Assembly (NCBI RefSeq): GCF_934754915.1
Contig: NZ_CAKVKB010000051.1
Location: 1 to 21,975, forward strand
Direction: 5' to 3'
Length of the DNA: 21,975 nt
DNA from: an uncultured Clostridium sp.
GTDB taxonomy: Bacteria; Bacillota; Clostridia; Clostridiales; Clostridiaceae
Positions 1 to 8,214 of the stretch are shown here, in pieces. A program made the position numbers and the translations under genes. Under the pieces are notes generated by a model. It worked only from the letters and a program-made list of their open reading frames with translations. It made no database searches and was not told the origin of the DNA. Position 1 is the stretch's first letter. The number at the start of each line of letters is the position of its first letter.

Positions 1-298
1 TTCAAACGCTGTATATAGCATATTAAATAAGTCTTTTAATACTATATATTGTATAACTTAATCTTTGTGTAACAGCCTCTTTATTGAATGTTTATTTGCA
101 GTGAATTATAATAATTTTGATAAAAATGTAGTTTTATAATTTTAATATGTATGCTTGAAAATTTGATATTAGAAATTTCTATATAATAGTTATAAATAAT
201 GATTCAGATTAAGCATATTGTTATAAAAAATTCCTATTATATATTATGACTATTTTGTACATTATAAATAATAAATAATAAAGTAATGGAGGCAGTAA
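1..298. other. Gene-free AT-rich leader region
   Basis: No ORF of convincing length and no RNA gene is visible. The stretch holds the upstream region of the DUF488 gene. Its only clear signal is a sigma-A-like promoter, listed separately. What lies to the left is outside the window. Confidence 0.5.
84..112 (+). promoter_or_regulatory. Candidate sigma-A promoter for the DUF488 gene
   Basis: TTGAAT (84-89) and TATAAT (107-112) are separated by 17 bases. If used, the start site near 119 gives a leader of about 180 nt, which is long. Another TATAAT at 182-187 lacks a well-spaced -35. In DNA this AT-rich, chance matches are possible. Confidence 0.4.
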
Positions 299-913
299 AT
301 GATAATATATACAATAGGTCATTCTAATTATCCTGAAGAAAGATTAATAGATATGCTTAAATATTATAAAATAAATACAGTTGTTGATATAAGAGGAACT
401 CCATATTCTAAATACAATGTTCAGTATAATAAAGAAACTATTGAGCAGTCATTAAAGGCCAAAGGTTTTATTTACATATATATGGCTAAAGAACTCGCTG
501 CAAAGCGCATTAATAAAATATCATATAATGCTGAAGGATATGCTGATTTTGAAAAAGTAGTTAAAGAAGAAGATTTTATAAGAGGCATTGAAAGATTGAA
601 GAATGGCTGCACAAAAGGATATAATATAGTCCTTCTTGGAGCAATGCAGGATCCAATACGATGTCATAGAAGCATCCTCTGTGGAAGAGAACTTGAAAAA
701 GTTGGTTTTGAGATAAAACATATATTAGATGATTATACTACTTGTTCTCAAAGAGAAATTGAAGATAGAATTTTAGATAAATATTTTCCTGACAGAGCCC
801 AGATGACTATGGATTTTTTTCTTGGAGAAGGAATGAATGAAGAAGAAATGATAAAGGAAGCATATAAAAAGGCTAATAAAGAAATTGGATATAGAATTGA
901 AAATTTGAAGTAA
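299..913 (+). CDS. DUF488 family protein
   Basis: A 204-aa protein starting with the TIGHS motif typical of DUF488, followed by a VVDIRGTPYS segment (residues 28-37). A later DPIRCHR motif (around residues 118-124) matches the family's usual Cys-His-Arg signature. The family is predicted to be soluble and has no well-established biochemical function. The start is supported by GGAGG at 288-292, six bases before ATG. The gene stands alone: a hairpin terminator follows it and a new promoter begins just after. Many homologues have a Cys before the D-P motif (LLCAE-type), whereas here the sequence reads LLGAMQDP, so one of the usual cysteines is absent. Family assignment is secure; role unknown. 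Confidence 0.85.
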   Translation: MIIYTIGHSNYPEERLIDMLKYYKINTVVDIRGTPYSKYNVQYNKETIEQSLKAKGFIYIYMAKELAAKRINKISYNAEGYADFEKVVKEEDFIRGIERLKNGCTKGYNIVLLGAMQDPIRCHRSILCGRELEKVGFEIKHILDDYTTCSQREIEDRILDKYFPDRAQMTMDFFLGEGMNEEEMIKEAYKKANKEIGYRIENLK

Positions 914-919
914 TATATT

Positions 920-967
920 AAAACAGTGTCAATAATGAAATTTTAAATTTATTGATACCGTTTTAAA
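920..967 (+). terminator. Intrinsic terminator after the DUF488 gene
   Basis: AAAACAGTGTCAATAA (920-935) pairs with TTATTGATACCGTTTT (949-964) with one mismatch and one G-U pair. The loop is 13 nt and the 3' arm ends in a U-run. It separates the DUF488 gene from the next transcription unit. Confidence 0.6.
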
Positions 968-996
968 TTGTTATATAGATTATTATGAAGTATAAT
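968..996 (+). promoter_or_regulatory. Sigma-A promoter for the flavoprotein gene
   Basis: TTGTTA (968-973), a 17-base spacer and TATAAT (991-996). It lies directly after the preceding terminator and about 45 bases before the TTG start. Predicted transcription start is near 1003. Confidence 0.55.
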
Positions 997-1039
997 GAAT
1001 AAGATAAAATCAAATAAATTAAGGAGCTGAATAAAAAAA

Positions 1040-2257
1040 TTGAGTAAGGTTATTGTTATAGGAGCAGGACCAGCAGGTATTATGGCTGCACTTGAAGCAA
1101 GCAAATCCCATGATGTAACACTTGTTGATGGTAATGAAAAAATAGGAAAAAAGCTTTTTATAACCGGAAAAGGAAGATGTAATGTTACAAATGCTAAAGA
1201 CATTTCAGAGTTTTTTGATTATATACCTGGAAATCCTCATTTTCTATACAGTGCATTATATACATTCACTAATGAAGATACTATGAATTTTTTTGAAAAC
1301 CATGGAATAAAATTAAAAGTAGAAAGAGGAGATAGGGTTTTTCCAAAATCAGATAAATCTTCTGATATAATAAAAGGATTATAAAATGCACTTAAACAAA
1401 CAAATGTAAAAATAAAACTTAATTCTAAAGTAACAGATATTAAATTTAAGGAAAGAAAAATAACATCAGTAATAATAAATAATAGTCAAGTATTAAAAGC
1501 TGATTATTTTATAATTGCTACAGGTGGAGCGTCTTATCCTCTTACGGGCTCAAGAGGTGAAGGACAGCAGTTTGCAGAAAAACTTGGACATAATATAGTT
1601 CCTCTTGAACCAGCACTTGTACCCATGGTTGTAAAAGATGAAAAAACTAAAGAACTTCAAGGACTTTCCTTAAGAAACATTGAAATAAACATAAAGGAGA
1701 ATAATAAAAAAAGCATATATAAAGATTTTGGTGAAATAAACTTTACCATGTCTGGAGTATCCGGACCTCTTATATTGAAGGGAAGCAGATTTATTGAAAA
1801 AGGCAGAAAATATACAGCACATGTTGATTTAAAACCTGCTCTCAGCATAGGGGAACTTGATAAAAGGGTAGTAAGGGATTTTACAAAATATATAAACAGT
1901 CCATTTAAGGAATCATTAAAAGACCTTCTTCCACAAAAAATAATTCCTATGGTAATAAAAATGTCTGAAATATCTCAAAATAAAATGGTAAATGAAATAA
2001 CAAAAGAAGAAAGAAAAAAGCTTGTAAATATATTAAAGGATTTCACATTTGAAATTGAGGGATTAAGACCTCTCTCTGAAGGAATTGTAACCAGAGGTGG
2101 AGTTGATATAAAAGAAATAGACCCATCAACAATGAAATCAAAAATAATTGATAATCTTTCTTTTTGCGGAGAGGTTATGGATGTTGATGCATTTACAGGT
2201 GGATATAATGTACAGATAGCCTTTGCAACAGGATATGTTGCAGGAAATAATATATGA
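1040..2257 (+). pseudogene. HI0933/BaiN-type NAD(P)/FAD-dependent oxidoreductase, interrupted by an in-frame stop
   Basis: The reading frame encodes a flavoprotein of the HI0933 family. It has an N-terminal dinucleotide-binding GAGPAG loop (residues 8-13), the family signature GKGRCNVTN (about 43-51), an ATGGASYPLTGS segment in the middle, and a C-terminal GGYNVQIAFATGYVAG FAD-binding end. Translation stops at TAA 1382-1384 (codon 115). The same frame then continues without a shift through recognisable family sequence to 2257, so this is one gene of about 405 codons with a single nonsense codon. The start is TTG at 1040 with AAGGAG at 1021-1026, a rather long spacing of 13 bases. The next in-frame ATG (1625) has no good ribosome binding site, so the 3' part is probably not made separately. 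In clostridia this gene commonly precedes cmk. It may be a true mutation or a sequencing error. Confidence 0.85.
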
Positions 2258-2295
2258 TAAAATTTAAATGTTATAGCCTGATTGAAAAGTTATTC

Positions 2296-2324
2296 TTGTT
2301 TGGCAGGGAAAAAAATTATATAAT
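2296..2324 (+). promoter_or_regulatory. Candidate sigma-A promoter for cmk-ispH/rpsA
   Basis: TTGTTT (2296-2301), a 17-base spacer and TATAAT (2319-2324), about 48 bases before the inferred cmk start. Confidence 0.5.
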
Positions 2325-2371
2325 CTAATTGTAAGTGTCAAAGTATGATCTAAGAAATGAGGAGAATAATT

Positions 2372-3025
2372 TTGAAAATAAGTGTAGCAATTGATGGACC
2401 AGCAGGTGCAGGAAAAAGCACTATAGCTAAGCTTGTTGGCAAAGAACATGATTTAATGTACATAAATACAGGTGCTATGTACAGAGCAGTGGCATTGAAA
2501 TCTATTGAAAAAAATTTATTGCCAGAAAATGTTAAGGAGATATGTGAATTAACAGAATCATTAGAAATGCATTTTGAAAATGATGATTTAATAGTAAATG
2601 GTGAAAATGTTCAGGATAAAATAACTATGCCGGAAATAAGCAGTAAGGTATCATCTTATGCAGGCATTAAAGAAGTGAGAAAAATTCTTGTAAAGCTTCA
2701 AAGAAAAATGTCTGATAAGTATAATGTTATTATGGATGGAAGAGACATTGGAACTGTTGTATTAAAAGATGCAGATTTTAAATTCTTTTTAACAGCTAGT
2801 GCACAGGAGCGTGCAAACAGAAGATTTAAAGAACTTCAAGGAAGAAATATAGAGTGTTCTTATGATGAAATTTTGAAAGATATTATTGAAAGAGATTATA
2901 AAGACACCCATAGAGAAACAGACCCGTTGAAAAAAGCAGATGATGCTATTGAAATTGACAGCACTTCATTGGATATAAATGGTGTTGTAGCAGAAATAAA
3001 TAAAATAATTTATTCTAAAAAGTAA
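2372..3025 (+). CDS. cmk: Cytidylate kinase
   Basis: Cytidylate kinase phosphorylates CMP and dCMP with ATP in pyrimidine nucleotide metabolism and is cytosolic. The protein opens with the P-loop GPAGAGKST (residues 9-17) and has the NTGAMYRA segment of the CMP-binding region, the DGRDIGT motif near the middle, and the Arg-rich RANRRF lid region. Length (217 aa) is normal. I choose TTG 2372 as the start: GGAG at 2361-2364 lies 7 bases before it. The upstream ATG (2357) would place that ribosome binding site inside the gene and add five residues (MRRII) not typical of the family. It is followed 63 bases later by the ispH-rpsA fusion with no terminator between, so the two are probably cotranscribed. 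This neighbour pair is common in clostridia. Confidence 0.93.
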   Translation: MKISVAIDGPAGAGKSTIAKLVGKEHDLMYINTGAMYRAVALKSIEKNLLPENVKEICELTESLEMHFENDDLIVNGENVQDKITMPEISSKVSSYAGIKEVRKILVKLQRKMSDKYNVIMDGRDIGTVVLKDADFKFFLTASAQERANRRFKELQGRNIECSYDEILKDIIERDYKDTHRETDPLKKADDAIEIDSTSLDINGVVAEINKIIYSKK

Positions 3026-3088
3026 TATATTTATATAGATAACAATTTTATATAATATAGAGTTTTACTTATGAAAAGGAGCATAGTA

Positions 3089-4993
3089 ATGAGGGAAGTG
3101 AGTTTAGCACAAAATTCTGGATTTTGTTTTGGAGTTAAAAGAGCTGTCGATCAGGCGCTTAAAATTCAGAAGCAATATGATAAAAAAATATATACTTTAG
3201 GTCCCTTAATACATAATAGTGATGTTGTAAGTTATTTAGAAGATCATAATATATTTTCAATAAATCTTGAAGATATAGATAATTTAAAATCAAATGATGT
3301 AATTGTTATAAGATCTCATGGTGTTTCAGAAGATGTATTATCACTTCTTGAAAAGAAGGAGTTAACAGTTATAAATGGTACATGTCCTTTTGTAAAGAAT
3401 ATTCAAAAGAAAGTCAAGAAATATTCTAATGAAGGATATCATATAGTAATATTAGGCGATGAAAATCATCCTGAAGTAATAGGGATTAATGGATGGTGTG
3501 CTGATGATGCTATCATAACTAAAGATGGAAATATAAATTTTTTATTGCCAGATAAAGTATGTGCTGTTGCCCAAACAACTGAAAAGAAGAAAAACTGGGA
3601 AAATACATTAGAACATTTAAAAGGAGTAAAGGAACTTGTATCTTTCAATACTATCTGTGCAGCCACAGAAGTTAGGCAGAAAAGTACGCTTAAGCTTTCA
3701 AAAGAAAGTGATGCAATGATTGTTATTGGAGGCAAAAATAGTTCTAACACTACAAAGCTATATCAAATAGCTAAAGAAAATTGTAAAAATACAATTCATA
3801 TTGAAAATGTGAATGATTTACCAAAAGATTTTATTAATGATAATATAAAAAAAATAGGAGTAACAGCTGGTGCATCAACACCAGATTGGATTATTAGGGA
3901 GGTACTTGATATTATGAGTATAGAAAACAATGTAAATAATGAAGATCAATTAGCATTAATGAATGAGACAGACATGAAAGTTGTAATAGGTACTGAAGTT
4001 ACTGAAAAGGTTATTTCAAAGAACAATGACGGTCTTGTTATTGGTATGAATGGATATGGAATAGATGGAATAATTCCTTATAATGAATTGACAGGAAAAG
4101 GAGATCCAAGAGAATTTGCTGAAAACATTAATGTTGGAGATTCTATAACTGCAAAAGTTATAAAATTACAAAACAATGATGGCTTTGTAGTTTTATCAAG
4201 ATTAGAATATGAAAAAGAAGAAGCTTTTAAAGAATTAGAACAATTATTTAATGAAGAAAAAACTTTTGAAATAAAAATAAATGAAGCTAAAGATAAAGGA
4301 CTTGCAGGAAATTATAAAGGAGTAAGAGTCTTTATTCCAGCTTCGCAAATTGATATAAAATTTACTGAAAATAAAGAGAAATATTTAGGTGAAACTTTAG
4401 AAGTTAAACTTATAGATTTTAGTGCTGTAAAACCAGTTAAAGTTGTAGCTTCAAGAAGAGTAATATTGGAAAAAGAAAAAAATGAAATGGAAGCTAAGGC
4501 TTGGGAAGGATTCAACTTAAATGATGTTGTTAAAGGTGAAGTAAAGAGATTTACTGACTTTGGAGCATTTGTTGAAATTAATGGAGTAGATGGATTACTA
4601 CATTTATCACAAATTTCATGGAATCATGTTAAGAAAATTGATGATGTGTTAAAGATAGGACAGATTGTAGATGTTAAAATTATTGGTTTAGATAAAGAAG
4701 CTAAAAAATTATCTTTAAGCATGAAAGAACTTATGCCAAAACCATGGGATAATGTTAAAGAAAAATATCCAGAAGATTCAATAGTTCTTGGTAAAGTAGT
4801 AAGACTTAGCAAATTTGGTGCTTTTGTTGAATTAGAACCAGGAGTAGATGGTTTAGTTCATATTTCTAAGATATCTCATGAAAGAATTGAAGATCCAGCT
4901 CAAGTATTAACTATAGGACAAGAAATTAAAGCTAAAATCTTAAGCGTTGATGAAGAAAACAAGAGAATCAGTTTAAGTATCAAAGATATTTAA
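3089..4993 (+). CDS. ispH: Bifunctional IspH (HMB-PP reductase) / ribosomal protein S1 fusion
   Basis: Residues 1-280 form IspH, the [4Fe-4S] enzyme that makes IPP and DMAPP in the last step of the MEP pathway. The cluster cysteines are C13 (NSGFCFG), C99 (NGTCPF) and C190 (NTICAAT). The substrate-binding histidines lie in LIHNSD, RSHGV and the NHPEV motif with its Glu. Residues from about 300 to the end contain four S1 RNA-binding repeats. The last two are the best conserved, each with an FGAFVE...VDGLxHxSxIS core. This is the clostridial ribosomal protein S1 equivalent. I choose ATG 3089 because AGGAG (3077-3081) ends 7 bases before it; an upstream ATG at 3071 would overlap that site and add six residues. 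Total 634 aa. IspH-S1 fusions are established in Clostridia; why a terpenoid enzyme is joined to a translation factor is unknown. Confidence 0.95.
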   Translation: MREVSLAQNSGFCFGVKRAVDQALKIQKQYDKKIYTLGPLIHNSDVVSYLEDHNIFSINLEDIDNLKSNDVIVIRSHGVSEDVLSLLEKKELTVINGTCPFVKNIQKKVKKYSNEGYHIVILGDENHPEVIGINGWCADDAIITKDGNINFLLPDKVCAVAQTTEKKKNWENTLEHLKGVKELVSFNTICAATEVRQKSTLKLSKESDAMIVIGGKNSSNTTKLYQIAKENCKNTIHIENVNDLPKDFINDNIKKIGVTAGASTPDWIIREVLDIMSIENNVNNEDQLALMNETDMKVVIGTEVTEKVISKNNDGLVIGMNGYGIDGIIPYNELTGKGDPREFAENINVGDSITAKVIKLQNNDGFVVLSRLEYEKEEAFKELEQLFNEEKTFEIKINEAKDKGLAGNYKGVRVFIPASQIDIKFTENKEKYLGETLEVKLIDFSAVKPVKVVASRRVILEKEKNEMEAKAWEGFNLNDVVKGEVKRFTDFGAFVEINGVDGLLHLSQISWNHVKKIDDVLKIGQIVDVKIIGLDKEAKKLSLSMKELMPKPWDNVKEKYPEDSIVLGKVVRLSKFGAFVELEPGVDGLVHISKISHERIEDPAQVLTIGQEIKAKILSVDEENKRISLSIKDI

Positions 4994-5010
4994 CACATGG
5001 TTTAACTTTA

Positions 5011-5145
5011 AAAATAATTAATTTAAAAGGGATTATCACATAAAGATTAAATTCTGCTGTATGTATTGTTTAAATGAAGAAATACTATATAGGGCAGTGT
5101 GAATATTTTGATGTGATGGTCCCTTTTAATTCCTAATTAAATTTT
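5011..5145. other. Nested inverted-repeat element, possible structured RNA
   Basis: Bases 5023-5040 pair with 5112-5129 as an uninterrupted 18-bp stem at RNA level, including two G-U pairs. The arms extend outward through 5015-5020/5134-5139 and a further A4/T4 match. Inside lies a second hairpin: 5063-5067 pairs with 5081-5085 around a 13-nt loop, and the stem continues with small bulges (5057-5062/5087-5092 and 5054-5056/5095-5097). No ORF is contained. It follows rpsA by 30 bases. It could be a 3'-UTR structure, a small RNA or a MITE-like repeat; no poly-U tract marks it as a simple terminator. Confidence 0.55.
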
Positions 5146-5198
5146 GAATTATCTTTGGATCTTTAATTTTTATTATTTTAAGAGTGAATCTTTATAAG

Positions 5199-5227
5199 TT
5201 GACTATATTTATGAGAAGAACTATAAT
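5199..5227 (+). promoter_or_regulatory. Sigma-A promoter for the GNAT gene
   Basis: TTGACT (5199-5204), a 17-base spacer and TATAAT (5222-5227), 30 bases before the start codon. It is one of the closest consensus matches in the window. Confidence 0.65.
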
Positions 5228-5257
5228 TTATATATCACTTTGAAATGGAGCTTAAAT

Positions 5258-6127
5258 ATGATTACTTTTGAAAAATTATCATTATTCAATGTTGAAAATT
5301 TTAGAAAACTTTATAATAGAGATTATAGATCATATATATGTGACAGGGACTTTTTTGACATTTATGATAAGGAGTCTTTTATTATGAAATATCTTTTAAG
5401 AAAACAGGTGAAGCTTTTTAAAGTTAATAATAAATATGTGGGATATATATGGTACGATGAATCAAAGGTAACTAATTTTTCAGGAAATATTTATTCAATA
5501 TATATATTAGATGATTTTATTTATAGTTTTGATTCGAATTTTCTTGATTTTATAAAATATAAGGCTTTAAAATTTGATATTATTGAAAATGAAAAAATAC
5601 ATGAAATTATGAATATACTCGGATTTAAAATTTTTTCAGAAACTTGTCTTATGAAATTAGAAACTTTTCAAGGTTCAATAGAAGTTGAAGATGAAATAAA
5701 GTTTAAACATTTTATAAAAAATCAAGATGAAGGATTAAGATGTACTATACAAAATAATATATTTTATGATAAAAATAGAACTCCATTAAATGTAAGGGAT
5801 ATATTTGAAGAAGAAGAACAGGATTATTATATTGATGATTTTTCAGTATTTTTATGTCTAAATGATAAGAGTATAGGATATGGACAAATAATTTTAAGTA
5901 ATGGATTATATACAATAGTAAACTTTGGTATAATTAAAGAGTATAGACGTAGAGGATATGGACAAGTACTCTTAAATTATCTCATTGAATTATGCAAAGT
6001 AAATAACATCGAGGATATATTTATAAGAGTTGAAAATAATAATTATAAGGCTGTTTCTTTGTATAATAAAGTAGGTTTTAGAAAATGCGCTTCATATGAT
6101 TCATGGTATAAGTGCATACAAAAATAA
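5258..6127 (+). CDS. GNAT family N-acetyltransferase
   Basis: A 289-aa cytosolic protein. Its C-terminal 140 residues form a GNAT acetyltransferase domain. This includes beta-strand 4 (YTIVNFGI), the acetyl-CoA pyrophosphate-binding loop RRRGYGQ, and the distal NNYKAVSLYNKVGF segment typical of the family. The N-terminal half shows no catalytic motif I recognise and may be a degenerate second GNAT fold, as in other two-domain members. Substrate is unknown. ATG 5258 is chosen because TGGAG at 5246-5250 sits 7 bases upstream; a TTG at 5240 would place that site inside the gene. It is preceded by its own promoter and followed 22 bases later by a small ORF on the same strand, so the two are probably one operon. 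Confidence 0.85.
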   Translation: MITFEKLSLFNVENFRKLYNRDYRSYICDRDFFDIYDKESFIMKYLLRKQVKLFKVNNKYVGYIWYDESKVTNFSGNIYSIYILDDFIYSFDSNFLDFIKYKALKFDIIENEKIHEIMNILGFKIFSETCLMKLETFQGSIEVEDEIKFKHFIKNQDEGLRCTIQNNIFYDKNRTPLNVRDIFEEEEQDYYIDDFSVFLCLNDKSIGYGQIILSNGLYTIVNFGIIKEYRRRGYGQVLLNYLIELCKVNNIEDIFIRVENNNYKAVSLYNKVGFRKCASYDSWYKCIQK

Positions 6128-6149
6128 GTATTAGGAGAGGTTTGGGTTT

Positions 6150-6350
6150 ATGAAAAGGGCGCGTATAGATGATATAAAAGCTGCAATTAAAGATCTTCCT
6201 ATTGAAAAGCAGAAAAATATCATGCTTATTGCAAAAACTCATGGTGTTACTACACGTTTTATTGATATTGTAAATAATCCAGAACATGATAAAGTAAAAT
6301 CTATTGATTCATGGATTCAAAAATATATTGATGATTTAAAAAATGAATAA
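6150..6350 (+). CDS. Small hypothetical protein (66 aa)
   Basis: A short charged protein, probably helical (DDIKAAIKDLPIEKQ; SWIQKYIDDLKNE), with no signal peptide, membrane segment or cysteine. A strong AGGAGAGG site (6133-6140) lies 9 bases before ATG, which supports translation. It sits between the GNAT gene and a clear terminator, so it is the last gene of that unit. I do not recognise the family. The predicted helices would fit a small DNA- or protein-binding role, but that is only a guess. Confidence 0.65.
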   Translation: MKRARIDDIKAAIKDLPIEKQKNIMLIAKTHGVTTRFIDIVNNPEHDKVKSIDSWIQKYIDDLKNE

Positions 6351-6386
6351 AAAGACTGCCATAAACTAATGTGGCAGTTTTTCTTT
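6351..6386 (+). terminator. Intrinsic terminator after the 66-aa ORF
   Basis: ACTGCCA (6355-6361) pairs with TGGCAGT (6372-6378), loop about 10 nt, followed by TTTTTCTTT. The A-run on the left side also gives a U-run on the minus strand, so it could serve the MATE gene from the other side. Confidence 0.8.
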
Positions 6387-6497
6387 ATTGTGCAGAAAAT
6401 TATTATTATTATATAACTTTTTAAATTTAAATTTAGTAATATCAATAAATTAAAAGGTATGAAATGCTAAAATTTTATTTTTAAAGTGAGCATTTAT

Positions 6498-7850
6498 TTA
6501 ATTTTTATATTCTTGTTTATAAACTATATAGAGCATAACAGAATAACATGCTATTCCTCCAATGAAATTAGATATTGGTTCAGCTAGGAATACTCCATTT
6601 GTACCAAGGTTGAATATTCTTGGAAGATATAATGTAAGTGGAACGACTATTATAATTTTACGGAGAAGTGAAAAGAATATAGCTTGTTTTGATTTTCCGA
6701 GAGCTAAAAATGCAGCTTGTCCTGAAAATTGTAATGACATCATAAAGAATCCAAAAAAATAAATATGCATTGATGGGATTCCTTTTCTGATAAGTTCCAT
6801 ATCATGATTGAATATATTTATAAAAAATTTTGGAAATATGCTTAATACAATCCATATTGAGGTTGTGTATATTATACATGCAATAGACATTACTTTTATT
6901 CCTTTTTTTACTCTAGTGCTTTTTCCTGCACCATAATTATATCCAATAACTGGTTGAGCACCATTTGTGATTCCATTTACAGGCATCATTATAATTTCTC
7001 GAATTGAATTTATTACTGTCATTATGCCAACATAAAGATCTCCCCCATAATTTTGAAGCGTTATATTACATACAATCTGAACAGTGCTATTTGTGAGGGA
7101 CATTATAAAACTTGATAGACCCAAGAATATTATTTTTTTGAAAATTTCAAATTTTATTTTTAAGTATTTAATTTTTATTTTTAGAATGCTCTTTTTTCCA
7201 ATCAGAAATTTAAATACCCATGCTGCAGATAAAAATTGAGATATTATTGTTGCTAATGCAGCTCCTTTCACACCTAAACCAAAAATAAAAATCAGTATAG
7301 GATCTAGAACAATATTACATATAGCACCTAAAAGAACTGTCAGCATTCCTGTTTTTGCAAACCCTTGTGAATTTATAAAGCTGTTCATTCCAAGACTTAT
7401 CATTACAAAAATACTTCCCAAAAGATAGATTGTTATATAACTATCAGCATATGGAAAAGTTGCGTCACTTGCACCAAACATATAGAGAAGTTGATTCTTA
7501 AAAAGTAATCCAATTATTGTGAGAAAAAGTCCTGATATCAATAATAGTGCAAATGAATTTCCCATTATTTCCTCTGCATAATCATTATCATCTTTTCCTC
7601 TTGCAATTGAACATAATGGAGCACCTCCCATTCCAAATAGATTTGCAAAAGCAATTACTATAGTTATTATAGGGAATGTAATTCCTACGCCAGTAAGTGC
7701 TGTGCTTGACCCATGAGATATCCTTCCAATATACATTCTGTCAACAACATTATAGAGTATGTTTATAAGCTGAGCTAACGTCATGGGAATAGCTAATTTA
7801 AAAATACTCTTTGTTACACTTCCTTCTGAAAAATCATTAGTTTTTTTCAT
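6498..7850 (-). CDS. MATE family multidrug efflux transporter
   Basis: A 450-aa membrane protein with about 12 hydrophobic helices in two similar halves. It begins GSVTKSIFKLAIPMTLAQL, as in the MepA-like branch of the MATE family, followed by the NVVDRMYIGRI segment in the first helix pair. The second half contains NGITNGAQPVIGYNYGAG, the matching repeat segment. MATE pumps expel organic cations and drugs in exchange for Na+ or H+. The substrate cannot be told from sequence. AGGAGA lies 8 bases before the start codon. It is transcribed alone from a consensus promoter and shares a 364-bp divergent intergenic region with the COG0523 operon. No MarR or TetR regulator gene is adjacent. Confidence 0.92.
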   Translation of the reverse strand: MKKTNDFSEGSVTKSIFKLAIPMTLAQLINILYNVVDRMYIGRISHGSSTALTGVGITFPIITIVIAFANLFGMGGAPLCSIARGKDDNDYAEEIMGNSFALLLISGLFLTIIGLLFKNQLLYMFGASDATFPYADSYITIYLLGSIFVMISLGMNSFINSQGFAKTGMLTVLLGAICNIVLDPILIFIFGLGVKGAALATIISQFLSAAWVFKFLIGKKSILKIKIKYLKIKFEIFKKIIFLGLSSFIMSLTNSTVQIVCNITLQNYGGDLYVGIMTVINSIREIIMMPVNGITNGAQPVIGYNYGAGKSTRVKKGIKVMSIACIIYTTSIWIVLSIFPKFFINIFNHDMELIRKGIPSMHIYFFGFFMMSLQFSGQAAFLALGKSKQAIFFSLLRKIIIVVPLTLYLPRIFNLGTNGVFLAEPISNFIGGIACYSVMLYIVYKQEYKN

Positions 7851-8214
7851 AAATTATTTCTCCTAGATATATAAAATACTTCATTATTATACACTCATTT
7901 AAATTTTCATACAAATATGGAAAATGACAATATGATTAAAATTATTTTAGAAATTTAATTTCTGAAAGATGTATATTAAATTATTGATTAATATATTGTT
8001 AATCTCAAATAAAATAATAAGAAACTTGAAAATTTATTAAAATAGTTATAATATGAAAATAGATTTCAGATTATGATTATTTTCTATCATATAAATATTA
8101 AATAAAATTGATTGTAGAAATTAATAATATTAAAATTTAATTACTTATGTTTATAAAATTTATATTATGGGAAATAGTAATAAATATATACTATAATTAA
8201 GGAGAGTTGAATAA
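7851..8214. other. Divergent intergenic region between the MATE gene and the COG0523 operon
   Basis: Very AT-rich and without ORFs. It holds the MATE promoter near its left end and an AAGGAGA ribosome binding site (8199-8205) at its right end. A TTGATT-17-TAAAAT pair (8108-8136) is a possible promoter for the first COG0523 gene. I looked for a Firmicute-type Zur palindrome near it and saw none that is convincing. Confidence 0.4.
7886..7914 (-). promoter_or_regulatory. Sigma-A promoter for the MATE gene
   Basis: On the minus strand TTGTAT (7914-7909), a 17-base spacer and TATAAT (7891-7886), about 36 bases before the start codon. Confidence 0.6.

Noticed and set aside
5011..5145. Simple rho-independent terminator after rpsA
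   Set aside because: The stem is far from compact (about 70 nt enclosed) and lacks a poly-U tail, so I report it as a structured element instead.
8040..8200. Zur box or cobalamin riboswitch upstream of the COG0523 operon
   Set aside because: No TAAATCGTAAT-type palindrome and no conserved B12-box were seen; only generic AT-rich sequence.
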